This document shows positions 46,873-56,597 of a DNA stretch of 64,000 nucleotides, one piece after another. A program made the position numbers and the translations under genes. The stretch is taken from the NCBI GenBank assembly GCA_947493265.1, contig CANLQL010000004.1:496001-560000 (forward strand), written 5' to 3'. Each line of letters begins with the position of its first letter. Within the stretch, counting starts at the first letter, position 1. Below the pieces are notes generated by a model. It saw only the letters and a list, made by a program, of their open reading frames with translations. It made no database searches and was not told the origin of the DNA. The stretch comes from an uncultured Litoreibacter sp. (GTDB taxonomy: Bacteria > Pseudomonadota > Alphaproteobacteria > Rhodobacterales > Rhodobacteraceae).

Positions 46873-47799
46873 ATGCGCATTCAGGCTTTTCTTGCGGTCG
46901 GTTTCCTGGCGGTCATGCCTATATTCGGAACCCCGGTTTCGGCGCAAAACGGCGATGCCCGTGACGACATTGATTCTCCTGAAACCAATGCCGTTGTGCG
47001 TTTTGGCGGATGCAGTGGCGCATTGATTTCTCAAAATATCGTTCTGACTGCGGCCCATTGTGTGGCACCGAATGTTCGGCAGGACCGCCCTGTAGGTTCG
47101 GACGACAAAAAACACTGCGCTTTGATGCAACAAGCCTATGAGTTGCAGGGATACCCGTGGGAAGACCCGTTTTCCTGGTACGATGTCCCCTTGCGCAAGC
47201 GTGCATCGGTCCAGATCGGCGGCAGTCGATCACAGCCGAAGATGCGCGCTTTGGTGGATGGGTATGCGTTGCCACGTTGTGCCGATATGGCCCTTCTCAG
47301 GCTGACACGAAACGTGCCTCCCGGCATTGCAGTTCCGCTAAAAGTGCTCACAAAGCTGCCTGACGCTGACGTTCCGCTTGACCGGTTTCTACAGACCTCC
47401 ACCTTGCGTTATGCCGGATGGGGGTTGGGAGGAGCGGACCGAAGCGAACTTCCGCTTCGGCAGACCGGGAAAGTTGACTATTGGGACGACAATGCGTGTT
47501 CCCTGTTCACCCTGCCACCGGAACGCGCTTCCGGAGACCGGATCGTCACTGGGGATAGCGGCAGTCCACTGCTTGTCGACTATAACGGGAAGGAACGGGT
47601 TGCCGGGGTGCTTTTTGGTGCGGGTCTTCCCGATATGACTGTTTGCGGACGCCCGACGCTGCGCCCACCGAAACGGCACGGAAATTATACACCGACCTTT
47701 CGGCGCACTATTGCGGAGACCGACGCGACCGATATCGCCGCTTGGATCACACATTTCGCGCCCGATGCTGTCTACGATCCAGAAACGCAATCCGACTAG
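46873..47799 (+). CDS. Trypsin-like secreted serine protease (S1 family)
   Basis: A 308-residue protein with a Sec signal peptide (residues 1-24, ending VSAQ). The catalytic triad is H62 in LTAAHCV, D138 in ADMALLRL and S229 in TGDSGSPLLV. GWGLGG and cysteines at 47, 63, 82, 136 and 209 suggest disulfides. It lacks a PDZ domain, so it is not DegP-like; it is a single-domain chymotrypsin-fold protease acting in the periplasm or outside. It is divergent from nadD with no visible partner gene. No good ribosome site precedes the ATG. Confidence 0.88.
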   Translation: MRIQAFLAVGFLAVMPIFGTPVSAQNGDARDDIDSPETNAVVRFGGCSGALISQNIVLTAAHCVAPNVRQDRPVGSDDKKHCALMQQAYELQGYPWEDPFSWYDVPLRKRASVQIGGSRSQPKMRALVDGYALPRCADMALLRLTRNVPPGIAVPLKVLTKLPDADVPLDRFLQTSTLRYAGWGLGGADRSELPLRQTGKVDYWDDNACSLFTLPPERASGDRIVTGDSGSPLLVDYNGKERVAGVLFGAGLPDMTVCGRPTLRPPKRHGNYTPTFRRTIAETDATDIAAWITHFAPDAVYDPETQSD

Positions 47800-47925
47800 C
47801 GTTGCAGTTTTGCCGAAAACTGGAAGTAAACCACCCAGATCAGCCACGTTCTTGCCACAAAACTGATGTCAAAAAGGGGTCTATCTTTCCTGCAGCAACA
47901 AAACTTTCGGATTTGGGTCTTAAAT

Positions 47926-48843
47926 ATGAGCTTTGAATATTTCTTCATTCCATCAAACCAACCGCTTGAAGAGGCCGCGATCAAAGACTTCTTCGCGATG
48001 CGCCGGAACTATACGGTCAAGAATGAAACCGCCGTGTATGACAACCTGACAACGGGCGTCCAATTTACGTTCCATTTTGGACGTGACCTTGTTGAACCGA
48101 CCGAAGACGGTTTGCCGGTCCATGAAACACAGATCATCTTGTTTCTGGATTACCTTGTTCCAACCTTCTTTGCGCAGGAAGCCGCGCTAGAAGTTGAAGC
48201 AATGATGGATACGTTTGATTTGCGCATCTTTGATCCTCAGGAATCCCGGATGCAGAATGACCTTTTCGATTCCGAACAGTTTATCAAAGACTACCGCAAG
48301 CAAGCCGCCGAGGCTGCGGTTAGCCTGCGCGCAAACCTTAAAAAAGGCACGTGGCCTGCTACGGCAACCCGGGCTGCATTGGATCGGGTTTGGGACTGGA
48401 ATTATTGGCGCGACGATCTACAGATTGCGTTGGATGAAGAAATTTTTGTCCCACCTATTCAGTTTGTCTGCCATGACGGAGAAATGAAAACTGCTGTTGT
48501 CTGGGGTGATGGCGTCCCAGCTTTGCTGCCTAAGGTTGATGTCGTTTTAGCAGGATACTTGGATATTGCGCCAAAATCAGGTGTGCTTCGTCGCCAAAAA
48601 CGCTTCCTTGATCTTATCCCTTTTGATGAATTCACAGAAGAATTTGGCGACATGTTTGAGCCTGCAGAAGATGTCGAAGGGGCTGTTCAAATGACGCCGT
48701 CAAGCGCGGAAGATATGATCGAGCGTCTGAAGACGCGGACACCACGCGCCAAGCAATATTTCGACGCACCTGCGCGCAAACGCTTGTTCGAGACCAACCG
48801 ACCAGCGGATGTTGTGGATCAGGAACTGACCGAACAGCCGTGA
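47926..48843 (+). CDS. Hypothetical cytoplasmic protein
   Basis: A 305-residue acidic protein that I do not recognise. The ATG at 47926 (SFEYFFIPSNQPLEEAAIK) is preferred; an in-frame ATG at 47866 adds 20 residues of doubtful character. It has no signal peptide, helix anchor or known motif. The centre is rich in aromatic and acidic residues (RVWDWNYWRDDLQIALDEE). The C-terminal 60 residues are charged (EDMIERLKTRTPRAKQYF). Codon use matches its neighbours and the frame is long and clean, so it is probably real. It stands alone between the protease and the convergent aldo/keto reductase. Confidence 0.75.
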   Translation: MSFEYFFIPSNQPLEEAAIKDFFAMRRNYTVKNETAVYDNLTTGVQFTFHFGRDLVEPTEDGLPVHETQIILFLDYLVPTFFAQEAALEVEAMMDTFDLRIFDPQESRMQNDLFDSEQFIKDYRKQAAEAAVSLRANLKKGTWPATATRAALDRVWDWNYWRDDLQIALDEEIFVPPIQFVCHDGEMKTAVVWGDGVPALLPKVDVVLAGYLDIAPKSGVLRRQKRFLDLIPFDEFTEEFGDMFEPAEDVEGAVQMTPSSAEDMIERLKTRTPRAKQYFDAPARKRLFETNRPADVVDQELTEQP

Positions 48844-48856
48844 GTTGAACCGCAGG

Positions 48857-49927
48857 CTAGCTGTCAGTTTCAGATGATTTCGCCCAGAGGTTTATCGCCT
48901 CTTCACTGCTGATGCGGTCAATCTCGGCCAATTCTTCTGGCGTGAAGTCGAGATTTTTAACGGCTTGCGCGCAATCTATGATTTGCGACGGTTTCGATGC
49001 ACCGATCAATGCGGTCGTGACGCGACCACCCCGAAGCACCCAAGCCAGCGCCATCTGCGCCAGTGTTTGACCGCGATTTTCCGCCAGTTCGTTCAGTGCG
49101 CGAACTGATGCAAGAGACCGATCATTGATCATACCCTCCAAAAGCGACTTGCCCTGGGTTGCGCGGCTGCCTTCTGGGACACCGTTGAGGTATTTGTCCG
49201 TCAAAATTCCCTGCGCCAGCGGCGTAAACGCAATCGAACCAACGCCAAGATCGTCGAGCGTATCCAGAAGCCCGTCATGTTCGACCCAACGATTGAGCAG
49301 GTTGTAAGACGGCTGGTGGATCAGGCACGGCGTTCCAAGATCTTTCAGGATCGTAACAGCTTCGCGGGTCCTTTGAGAATTGTAGGACGAAATGCCTGCA
49401 TAAAGCGCGCGCCCTGATCTGACGATGTGATCCAACGCACCCATGGTTTCTTCAAGCGGTGTTTCAGGATCGAAGCGGTGCGAATAGAATATATCCACAT
49501 ACTCAACACCCAACCGCTTCAGCGACTGGTCGCAAGACGCTATCATGTATTTCCTGCTGCCAAACTCTCCGTATGGTCCGGGCCACATCAGATATCCGGC
49601 TTTGGACGAAATGATCATCCCATCCCGATAACCTGCAAAATCTTCCTTCAGGATCTGGCCAAAAGCGGTTTCTGCCGTGCCGGCAGGCGGGCCATAATTG
49701 TTTGCCAGATCAAAATGCGTGATGCCATGATCGAACGCTGTTTGGCACATGGCGCGTTTGTTTTCATGCGCGCTGTCGCCTCCAAAATTATGCCACAGGC
49801 CAAGGCTAATCGCAGGTAGTCTGAGACCGGATTTTCCGCATCTGCGATAGACCATATTCTCATAGCGGTTTTCGGACGGCACATATGGCATCGGCATCAC
49901 TTTCGGTGGTCGGGAAGGCTGGGTCAT
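48857..49927 (-). CDS. Aldo/keto reductase, YghZ (L-glyceraldehyde-3-phosphate reductase)-like
   Basis: A 356-residue AKR14-type enzyme. The opening MPYVPSENRYENMVYRRCGKSGL and LWHNFGGDS match YghZ. The catalytic tetrad is visible in THFDLANNYGPP (Asp, Tyr), SSKAGYLMWPGPYG (Lys) and YSHRFDPETPL (His). YghZ reduces L-glyceraldehyde 3-phosphate and methylglyoxal with NADPH. The start is uncertain: 49927 (MTQPSRPPK) is used, but the methionines at 49897 and 49891 nearer the conserved opening are possible. Confidence 0.87.
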   Translation of the reverse strand: MTQPSRPPKVMPMPYVPSENRYENMVYRRCGKSGLRLPAISLGLWHNFGGDSAHENKRAMCQTAFDHGITHFDLANNYGPPAGTAETAFGQILKEDFAGYRDGMIISSKAGYLMWPGPYGEFGSRKYMIASCDQSLKRLGVEYVDIFYSHRFDPETPLEETMGALDHIVRSGRALYAGISSYNSQRTREAVTILKDLGTPCLIHQPSYNLLNRWVEHDGLLDTLDDLGVGSIAFTPLAQGILTDKYLNGVPEGSRATQGKSLLEGMINDRSLASVRALNELAENRGQTLAQMALAWVLRGGRVTTALIGASKPSQIIDCAQAVKNLDFTPEELAEIDRISSEEAINLWAKSSETDS

Positions 49928-50231
49928 TGCAACTTTGTGGCGGTCTTGCCGAGCAACGTCAAATGCAAAGCAGGTATAACGGGGCCATGCCAAATGGCCA
50001 GATCGCAAAAGCACTGTTCAGTCTAATGTGAGCTTTGGTCCAACCCGGTGATGGCGGTTTGCTTTGCCTCTCGGCGCTTACGGCTCGTTGCTCCATTTGC
50101 GTGGAAGGGTTTCATCACCCCCCAGAGGGTCGCGAACTTTGGTCAGAACAGCAATGAAATTTGCAGTGCGGGATCAAAAATGTATTCTGCTGGAAGGATA
50201 CGGTCAGCATTGACCTGGGAGGTCCCAGAAT
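49928..50231. promoter_or_regulatory. 304-base divergent region between aldo/keto reductase and GAF-HTH regulator
   Basis: This gap must contain both promoters. Next to the regulator start is CTGGG/CCCAG (50215-50219 and 50224-50228), which overlaps the ribosome site GGGAGG and could sequester it. No other feature is evident, and no reading frame is convincing. Confidence 0.4.
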
Positions 50232-51182
50232 TTGAAGCAACCTGCGCATACGGACACAGTTCTGGCGGCGGTCTTTTCCGGCGTTGATGCCGCACGTTCG
50301 CGTTTGGCGGCCTCGTGGCGCCGGTCGTTGGTCAGCCACGGCCTCGACCCCGCGCAAACCCAGACCGTGGAAAACCTGACAGCACAGGAGATTGTCGAAC
50401 GGCGCGAAAAAATGGGCAATGTTGCAGCGATTGCAGCACCGAAACTTGATCAATTGTTCCAACTTGTTTGCAGCTCCGGCTGTGGGATCGCGCTGACGGA
50501 CACGCATGGCTATGTGCTTGATCACCGTTTTTCAGATGCCGACAGGGATACGTTTTTTGGATGGGGTCTAGCCCCCGGTGCAAATTGGAGCGAAACAGCA
50601 CAAGGCACGAACGGCATCGGAACTTGCCTGGTGGAAAAGCGCAATGTCATCATTCATCGCGATGAGCATTTCCTTGAAAGCAACACCGCAATGAGCTGCA
50701 TCGACGCGCCAATTTACGGGGCAGAAGGTGAAATTATCGCCGCATTGGATGTCACATCTGCACGGGCAGATCAGACCGAGGCGATCAACAGCTTGATCGC
50801 CGCGATTGTTCTGGAAACAGCCCGGAAGATCGAAGCGGATGTCTTCCGGGATACATTTTCAAAAGCGCGCATTGTGGATTCCAATGGTTCCACAGATGAC
50901 GCTGCACTGATTGCTGTAGATACGGATGATGTCGTTATCGGCGCGACGCGCGGTGCAAGAAAGTCATTCGGGCTGGCCCTTGAAGGCAAGCTGAAACGGA
51001 TGCCTGCTGCGGATCTTTTCGGGCGCAATGGCGGGCCGACCGGATTTGAAAAGGCGGAACGCGCTGCGGTGGTTCGGGCACTTCTTCGGGCGAACCAGAA
51101 TATCTCCACAGCGGCGCGCGATTTGGGAGTGTCCCGAGCAACGCTGTATCGGCGTATGAAACGATTGGGCATGACCGACTAG
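50232..51182 (+). CDS. AcoR-like transcriptional regulator: GAF domain plus Fis-type HTH, no AAA+ domain
   Basis: A 316-residue regulator. The N-terminal two thirds resemble the sensory part of AcoR-type activators (LAASWRRSLVSHGL, then GAF-like SGCGIALTDTHGYVLDHRF and GTNGIGTCLVEKRNV). The C-terminal ~45 residues are a Fis-like HTH (ISTAARDLGVSRATLYRRMKRLG). The central sigma-54-activating AAA+ domain is absent. The start is TTG at 50232: an in-frame TGA at 50211 leaves no other choice, and GGGAGG precedes it. It lies 194 bases upstream of the Mo-hydroxylase operon on the same strand and is its likely regulator. Confidence 0.87.
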   Translation: MKQPAHTDTVLAAVFSGVDAARSRLAASWRRSLVSHGLDPAQTQTVENLTAQEIVERREKMGNVAAIAAPKLDQLFQLVCSSGCGIALTDTHGYVLDHRFSDADRDTFFGWGLAPGANWSETAQGTNGIGTCLVEKRNVIIHRDEHFLESNTAMSCIDAPIYGAEGEIIAALDVTSARADQTEAINSLIAAIVLETARKIEADVFRDTFSKARIVDSNGSTDDAALIAVDTDDVVIGATRGARKSFGLALEGKLKRMPAADLFGRNGGPTGFEKAERAAVVRALLRANQNISTAARDLGVSRATLYRRMKRLGMTD

Positions 51183-51376
51183 GCCAGTCATTTGCGATTT
51201 CCCCCAAAGGGTGTCGCAGAACTGAGACATCTTTAGTGTGTAACCCGTTGACCTGTTCTTCTCACAGGCCGTTTTCATTGGTCTGATCTAACGCTGAACG
51301 GGGTGTGAACAAAACCCTTCGAAATACTCAAGCGCCTTACGGCACTTGGGACTTTGGCCATTCTAGGGAGGAAACG
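51183..51376 (+). promoter_or_regulatory. Promoter region of the Mo-hydroxylase operon
   Basis: A 194-base gap between the regulator and the small-subunit gene. It contains the symmetric 18-base operator candidate described separately, and AGGGAGG at 51365-51371 as ribosome site. No clear sigma-54 -24/-12 element is visible, which fits a regulator without an AAA+ domain. Confidence 0.45.
51212..51229. promoter_or_regulatory. Imperfect palindrome TGTC-N10-GACA, candidate regulator site
   Basis: The 18-base element TGTCGCAGAACTGAGACA is symmetric at 14 of 18 positions. Arms TGTC and GACA and the inner AG/CT pairs match. AcoR-type regulators with Fis HTH domains bind TGT-N-ACA-like dyads, so this is the best operator candidate for the upstream regulator. 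Confidence 0.45.
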
Positions 51377-51859
51377 ATGCCAAACGTGACAATGACCATA
51401 AATGGGCGTGAAATGTCGACCGAGGTTGAGAACAGAACCTTGCTGTCGACCGCTTTGCGCGAAGGCTTGAAACTGACCGGAACGCATATCGGGTGCGATA
51501 CATCGCAATGCGGTGCCTGCGTTGTGCATGTAGATGGCGTCGCGGTGAAATCCTGCTCCATGCTTGCGGTCGAGGCCGATGGGGCAACTGTTGACACGAT
51601 CGAAGGGCAAGCCAGCCCTGATGGGTCGTTGAATGTCATCCAGCAAGCGTTTCAAGACCACCATGGTCTTCAATGTGGTTTCTGCACGCCGGGCATGGTC
51701 ATGTCGGCAAGTGCGCTTTTGAAGGAAAACCCAAAGCCAACGGAACAAGAAGTTCGGGATTACCTGGAGGGCAATATTTGCCGTTGCACCGGGTATCAGG
51801 GCATCGTCAACGCAATTCTGGCCGCCAGCGGTCAAGATGTTGCAATCGCAGCAGAATAG
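51377..51859 (+). CDS. Xanthine-dehydrogenase/CODH-family small subunit, two [2Fe-2S] clusters
   Basis: A 160-residue CoxS-like protein. The plant-ferredoxin-type cluster uses C40, C45, C48 and C60. The second, all-helical cluster uses C100, C103, C135 and C137 ([15 protein letters not shown]). It passes electrons from the molybdenum site to FAD. The ATG at 51377 has a strong AGGGAGG ribosome site. It is the first gene of a small-large-medium operon, 13 bases before the large subunit. Confidence 0.93.
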   Translation: MPNVTMTINGREMSTEVENRTLLSTALREGLKLTGTHIGCDTSQCGACVVHVDGVAVKSCSMLAVEADGATVDTIEGQASPDGSLNVIQQAFQDHHGLQCGFCTPGMVMSASALLKENPKPTEQEVRDYLEGNICRCTGYQGIVNAILAASGQDVAIAAE

Positions 51860-51872
51860 GGAGGGATAGCAG

Positions 51873-54239
51873 ATGGCAGACGGAGGAATTGGCGCACCAA
51901 CAAAGCGGCGCGAAGATGTTCGGTTTCTGACCGGTCACGGGTCATATACTGACGACTACACACCAAATCATACCACCTACTGCGCTTTCGCGCGCTCTCT
52001 GGTGGCGAATGGCAAGATCAATGGGATCGACACTTCGGCAGCCGAGGCGATGCCAGGCGTCGTTGCGGTATTCACCGGTGACGATTTCACGGAAGTGGGT
52101 GGCAACCCCGCAGGTTGGGCGATCAATTCGCGTGACGGCGAGCCGATGAAAGAACCGAAACGACCGGTTCTAGCGCATGGCAAAGTCCGCCATGTGGGCG
52201 ATGCATACGCGGCCGTGGTCGCGGAGACTTTGGAACAGGCACTCGACGCTGTCGAAGCGATTGAAGCCGATATCGAAGAACTGGATGCGGTCATCGATAT
52301 GGCCGACGCGTTGGCAAATTCCAGTAATCTTGTGCATGACGAGATTGGAACGAACCAGTGTTTCGACTGGGGCTGGATCGAAGACAATCGGGCGGCCACA
52401 GATGAGGCGATTAAGAACGCACCGCATGTGACCACGCTTGAATTGGTCAACAACCGCCTTGTTCCCAATGCAATGGAGCCACGCGCCTCTATCGGGGAAT
52501 ACAATCCGGGATCTGGTGACTACAAACTGACGACCACGTCGCAAAATCCGCACCTGACGCGCCTGCTGATCAGCGCGTTTGTGATGGGCATTCCAGAAAA
52601 TAAGCTGACCGTGCATGCGCCCGATGTCGGTGGCGGGTTCGGATCGAAAATCTATCACTACGGTGAGGAAGCGCTGGTTCTTGCGGCTGCGAAGAAGCTT
52701 GGGCGGCCAGTCAAGTGGACCTCGACCCGAACAGAGGCGTTTTTAACCGACGCACATGGTCGCGACCACGTCACCAAAATAGAACTGGCCTGCGAAAAGG
52801 ATGGGACATTCATCGCGTTCCGCACCGAAACGATGGCCAATGTCGGCGCTTATCTGTCGAACTTTTCGACCGCTACACCAACGTTCTTGCACGGCACTTT
52901 GATGGCCGGGAACTACACTGTTCCCAATGTCTACGTGAATGTGAAAGCGGTCTTCACCAATACCGCGCCTGTGGACGCTTATCGTGGTGCGGGTCGGCCT
53001 GAAGCCACATTTAGCCTTGAGCGCGTCATCGACAAATGCGCGCGCGAACTTGGCATGGATCCGGTCGCGATACGGCGCAAAAACTTTGTGCAACCGGATC
53101 AATACCCCTTCGCATCCGCAGCCGGTCTTGAATATGACAGTGGCAACTACCCGGCCCTTATGGACGGGTTGGAAAAAGTGGCAGATCTGTCCGGATTTGA
53201 AGCGCGGCGCAAGGAAAGCGAAGCACGGGGCAGGCTTCGCGGTCTCGGCATCAACAGCTATATTGAGGCTTGCGGTATCGCCCCGTCAAACCTTGTCGGT
53301 GTGTTGGGCAGTCGCGTGGGTCTTTACGATGCCGCAACGGTCCGCGTGAATGCGACTGGCAGCATTTCAGTGATGGTGGGCGCGCATAGCCACGGCCAAG
53401 GCCATGAAACAGCGTTTCCACAGGTGGTTGCTGATCTGCTGGGTGTCGATCCGATGTCGGTTGAAATTGTTCACGGGGACACATCGAAGATCCCGTTTGG
53501 CATGGGCACCTACGGATCACGCAGCCTGGCTGTTTGCGGCTCCGCGGTATATCGCGCGACCGAAAAAATCATCACGAAAGCGACTTTGATCGCAGCCCAT
53601 ATGATGGATGAAGCCCCCGACAAGGTTGATTTCGAGGACGGGATTTTCTCTGTCGCTGGAACCAACAAAACAGTTGGCTTCGGGGATGTTGCGCTGAAGG
53701 CCTATATTCCGCATGAGTTCCCCATCGAAGAGATTGAGCCGGGCCTGGAAGAAACTGCCTTCTATGATCCCGCCAATTTCACCTACCCATCTGGCGCATA
53801 TGCCTGCGAGGTTGAGGTCGATCCAGAAACCGGAAAAGTCGACATCTGTTCGATGGTTGCCATGGATGACTTCGGTACGGTCGTGAATCCGATGATCGTG
53901 ACTGGCCAGGTTCAAGGCGGGTTGGCGCAAGGGATCGGTCAAGCGCTTCTGGAACATGGCATCTATGACGAGAACGGCCAGCTACTGTCCGGATCGCTGA
54001 TGGATTACGCAATGCCGCGCGCCGATGATCTGCCCAATGTGGTTGTGGATCACAGCCATGCGACCCGCTGCACCCATAACCCTATCGGGGTGAAGGGCTG
54101 CGGGGAAGCAGGGGCGATCGGCTCTCCACCTACGGTGGTCAACGCGGTTGTGGATGCGCTTCAACGGGGTGGCCACAACGTTGAGCATATCGATATGCCG
54201 GTATCCCCGGCACGCGTTTGGGAAGCCATTAATCGTTAA
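51873..54239 (+). CDS. Form-II carbon-monoxide-dehydrogenase-like large subunit (molybdenum hydroxylase)
   Basis: A 788-residue CoxL-family protein. The active-site loop is A369-Y-R-G-A-G-R375, the form-II signature. The form-I AYxCSFR motif, whose cysteine holds copper in true CO dehydrogenase, is absent. The catalytic glutamate is E745 in [12 protein letters not shown]. Other pterin-binding segments are GGGFGSKI and [18 protein letters not shown]. Form-II enzymes hydroxylate unidentified aldehydes, heterocycles or other compounds; CO oxidation is doubtful. It lies between small and medium subunit genes. A 57-base gap with a 12-base palindrome (54248-54259) follows. Confidence 0.92.
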   Translation: MADGGIGAPTKRREDVRFLTGHGSYTDDYTPNHTTYCAFARSLVANGKINGIDTSAAEAMPGVVAVFTGDDFTEVGGNPAGWAINSRDGEPMKEPKRPVLAHGKVRHVGDAYAAVVAETLEQALDAVEAIEADIEELDAVIDMADALANSSNLVHDEIGTNQCFDWGWIEDNRAATDEAIKNAPHVTTLELVNNRLVPNAMEPRASIGEYNPGSGDYKLTTTSQNPHLTRLLISAFVMGIPENKLTVHAPDVGGGFGSKIYHYGEEALVLAAAKKLGRPVKWTSTRTEAFLTDAHGRDHVTKIELACEKDGTFIAFRTETMANVGAYLSNFSTATPTFLHGTLMAGNYTVPNVYVNVKAVFTNTAPVDAYRGAGRPEATFSLERVIDKCARELGMDPVAIRRKNFVQPDQYPFASAAGLEYDSGNYPALMDGLEKVADLSGFEARRKESEARGRLRGLGINSYIEACGIAPSNLVGVLGSRVGLYDAATVRVNATGSISVMVGAHSHGQGHETAFPQVVADLLGVDPMSVEIVHGDTSKIPFGMGTYGSRSLAVCGSAVYRATEKIITKATLIAAHMMDEAPDKVDFEDGIFSVAGTNKTVGFGDVALKAYIPHEFPIEEIEPGLEETAFYDPANFTYPSGAYACEVEVDPETGKVDICSMVAMDDFGTVVNPMIVTGQVQGGLAQGIGQALLEHGIYDENGQLLSGSLMDYAMPRADDLPNVVVDHSHATRCTHNPIGVKGCGEAGAIGSPPTVVNAVVDALQRGGHNVEHIDMPVSPARVWEAINR

Positions 54240-54296
54240 TCTGAGAAGACGGGCCCGTCCCTGTGGCGGTGCCCCGCTCGGACCTAGGAGAAGAAA

Positions 54297-55091
54297 ATGT
54301 ACAACTTTGAATTCAGCAAACCGGAGACGATCCAAGACGCCGTTGAGGCGATGAAGTCTGACGGTGCGCAAGCACTTGGCGGGGGCCAAACCCTGCTGCC
54401 GACAATGAAACAACGGCTGGCCTCACCAGAAAGCCTGGTGTCATTGTGTGGCGTGGCAGAGATGGTCGGCGTCTGTGAAGATGACGCAGGCAACCTGTCT
54501 GTTGGCGGGGCGACCAGCCATGCACAGGTGGCGGACCAAGCCGCCAAGTCTTACCCGGCTTTGGCAGCACTTGCGGCCAATATCGGCGATCCTGCCGTTC
54601 GCAATCGCGGGACAATCGGTGGGTCGCTTGCCAACAACGACCCGGCTGCCTGCTACCCGGCAGCAGCACTTGGATCGGGCGCAAGCATCATCACCAATAC
54701 ACGTGAAATTGCAGCAGATGACTATTTCACGGGGATGTTTGAAACAGCGTTGGCCGAAGATGAGATCATCACCAGTGTTCGGTTCCCAGTACCCCAAGCT
54801 GCGAATTACCAAAAGTTCGACCAACCGGCATCGCGGTTCGCGTTGGTTGGTGTGTTCGTCGCAAAATACGCCGACGGTGTTCGGGTTGCCGTAACTGGCG
54901 CGTCCAATGGTGGCGTCTTCCGTTGGTCAGAGGCTGAGGCCGCGTTGGGCGGGGACTTTTCAGCAGCAGCAGTATCGGGGCTTGGTGCCCCTTCTGGCGA
55001 TATGATTGAAGATCTGCACGGATCGGGCGCATATCGCGCACATCTTGTGGGTGTTCTGACCAGACGCGCCGTGGAGGCCTGTGGCGGCTAA
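54297..55091 (+). CDS. Xanthine-dehydrogenase/CODH-family medium subunit, FAD-binding
   Basis: A 264-residue CoxM-like flavoprotein. The FAD-binding motifs are QALGGGQTLLPTMKQR and the second TIGGSLANNDPAACYPAA (TIGG), within an FAD_binding_5 domain, followed by the CO_deh_flav_C domain. AGGAG precedes the ATG. It takes electrons from the small subunit and passes them on to an acceptor. It is the last gene of the operon before a strong terminator. Confidence 0.92.
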   Translation: MYNFEFSKPETIQDAVEAMKSDGAQALGGGQTLLPTMKQRLASPESLVSLCGVAEMVGVCEDDAGNLSVGGATSHAQVADQAAKSYPALAALAANIGDPAVRNRGTIGGSLANNDPAACYPAAALGSGASIITNTREIAADDYFTGMFETALAEDEIITSVRFPVPQAANYQKFDQPASRFALVGVFVAKYADGVRVAVTGASNGGVFRWSEAEAALGGDFSAAAVSGLGAPSGDMIEDLHGSGAYRAHLVGVLTRRAVEACGG

Positions 55092-55117
55092 AACCAAGTC
55101 AGCCAAAGATTTCATCA

Positions 55118-55149
55118 AGAGGCGCTGGGTTTCCTGCGCCTCTTTTTTT
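55118..55149 (+). terminator. Intrinsic terminator of the Mo-hydroxylase operon
   Basis: AGAGGCGC at 55118-55125 pairs with GCGCCTCT at 55136-55143 around a ten-base loop, followed by six T. It lies 27 bases past the medium-subunit stop and before the convergent liv operon end. Confidence 0.92.
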
Positions 55150-55177
55150 CTGCTGGTCCAATCGCAGGAACTGCGAT

Positions 55178-55873
55178 CTAAACGCCTAAGTATTTGTTGA
55201 GTTTTGCCGTGTCGTTCTGAAGCTCGGTCGCGGCGACAGTTTCACGATCCTTGCCATTTTCGATAAACGTCACGCGATCTGCGATGGACAAGACGGCATC
55301 AATGCGCTGTTCGACCAGAACAATCGCGTAGCCTTCAGATTTCATCTTCACCACAACATCCCGGATCAGTGCGATCATGGACGGCTGCAATCCTTCCGTC
55401 GGCTCATCCAAAAGTAACACCTTCGGGCGCAAACATAGCGCACGGGCCGTCGCCAACATCTGTTGTTCCCCGCCAGACAGCGTGCCCGCAACCTGATCTA
55501 GCCGTTCCTGGAGGCGCGGAAACAGATCCAGCACCCAGGCGCGGGTCTCGGCACCCTCATTTCGGGTCATCAAACCGACTTCGATATTTTGCGCGACAGT
55601 CAATTCGCTGAAAAGTCGCCTGCCCTGCGGGATATACCCGACGCCTTTCCGCGGCACGAGATGCGGGGCAATCGTGTTCAGATTTTCCCCATCAAGCGTA
55701 ACGCTGCCTTGCTGCACCGGCAGTTGCCCCATGATTGATTTCAAGATCGTGGATTTGCCCGCCCCATTGCGGCCCATCAGACACAAGATTTCGCCTGCTT
55801 GAACTGACAGCGACGCGCCGAACAATACTTTCACTTGCCCGTAGGAAGCGTGGATATCATTGACCTCAAGCAT
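55178..55873 (-). CDS. livF: Branched-chain-type ABC transporter ATP-binding protein LivF
   Basis: A 231-residue ABC ATPase starting at the ATG at 55873 (MLEVNDIHASYGQVKVLFG). Walker A is GRNGAGKST, signature LSGGEQQMLATARAL, Walker B VLLLDEPTEGLQPSM, all LivF-like. It overlaps the livG 3' end by eight bases. It is the last gene of the operon, and no terminator is visible beyond the convergent one of the Mo-hydroxylase operon. Confidence 0.92.
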   Translation of the reverse strand: MLEVNDIHASYGQVKVLFGASLSVQAGEILCLMGRNGAGKSTILKSIMGQLPVQQGSVTLDGENLNTIAPHLVPRKGVGYIPQGRRLFSELTVAQNIEVGLMTRNEGAETRAWVLDLFPRLQERLDQVAGTLSGGEQQMLATARALCLRPKVLLLDEPTEGLQPSMIALIRDVVVKMKSEGYAIVLVEQRIDAVLSIADRVTFIENGKDRETVAATELQNDTAKLNKYLGV

Positions 55874-56597
55874 CCGTTGTGGTCCCAAGATACGCGGCTT
55901 GCACGGCAGCATTGCTGCGAATTTCTTCTGGTGTACCGGACGCCAGCACCCTGCCCTGATCAAGGACGGTGATATGATCCGCGGTTTCCGTGACAACCCG
56001 CATGTTGTGCTCGATCAAAAGGATCGTCGTTTCGCCCGCAAGGGATTTGATAAGGGCGATAAACGCGTCTACTTCTGTTTCTGACAGGCCTTGGGTCGGC
56101 TCATCCAGAATGAAAACCTTCGGGTCTTGTGCCAAACCCATCGCGATTTCCAGAACTCTCTGGTGGCCATAACTCAAATCACCAGCGGTCTGATCATGGC
56201 GATCGGCCAAACCAATTCGGTCCAGCACTTGTCGGGTCTTTTGATCATGTGCGCCTTTGTCGCCAGCCAGCTTCTGGCCCGCTGCAAGGGCGACATTGTC
56301 ATAAACGCTCAGGCCCGGGAAAATCGATGTGATCTGGAATGTGTAGGCCATTCCCAGTTGCATCCGCTGATGGGCGGGCAGATGACTGATATCTGCGCCT
56401 TCAAAACTGACACTGCCACGCGTCGGCAAAATCCGACCAACGACCATACCCACCAAGGTGGATTTCCCAGCTCCGTTTGGGCCAATCAGGGCTGTAATCT
56501 CCCCCTCGGGGAGCTGGAAGTCGATATCTACATTGGCTTCAAGACCACCGTAGATTTTGGTTAGGCCCTTGGCCTCAAGAACGTTCACGGCAGCCAT
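55866..56597 (-). CDS. livG: Branched-chain-type ABC transporter ATP-binding protein LivG
   Basis: A 243-residue ABC ATPase with Walker A GPNGAGKSTL, signature LSYGHQRVLEIAMGL and Walker B VFILDEPTQGLSETE. The 'SYGHQR' signature differs from LSGGQ as is common in LivG/UrtD. It overlaps the LivM stop by 13 bases and livF by eight, so the four transport genes are tightly co-translated. Confidence 0.91.
   Translation of the reverse strand: MAAVNVLEAKGLTKIYGGLEANVDIDFQLPEGEITALIGPNGAGKSTLVGMVVGRILPTRGSVSFEGADISHLPAHQRMQLGMAYTFQITSIFPGLSVYDNVALAAGQKLAGDKGAHDQKTRQVLDRIGLADRHDQTAGDLSYGHQRVLEIAMGLAQDPKVFILDEPTQGLSETEVDAFIALIKSLAGETTILLIEHNMRVVTETADHITVLDQGRVLASGTPEEIRSNAAVQAAYLGTTTDA

Noticed and set aside
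51377-55091. True aerobic CO dehydrogenase (coxSLM form I)
   Set aside because: The large subunit lacks the AYxCSFR cysteine that binds copper in the Mo-Cu site; its AYRGAGR loop is form II.
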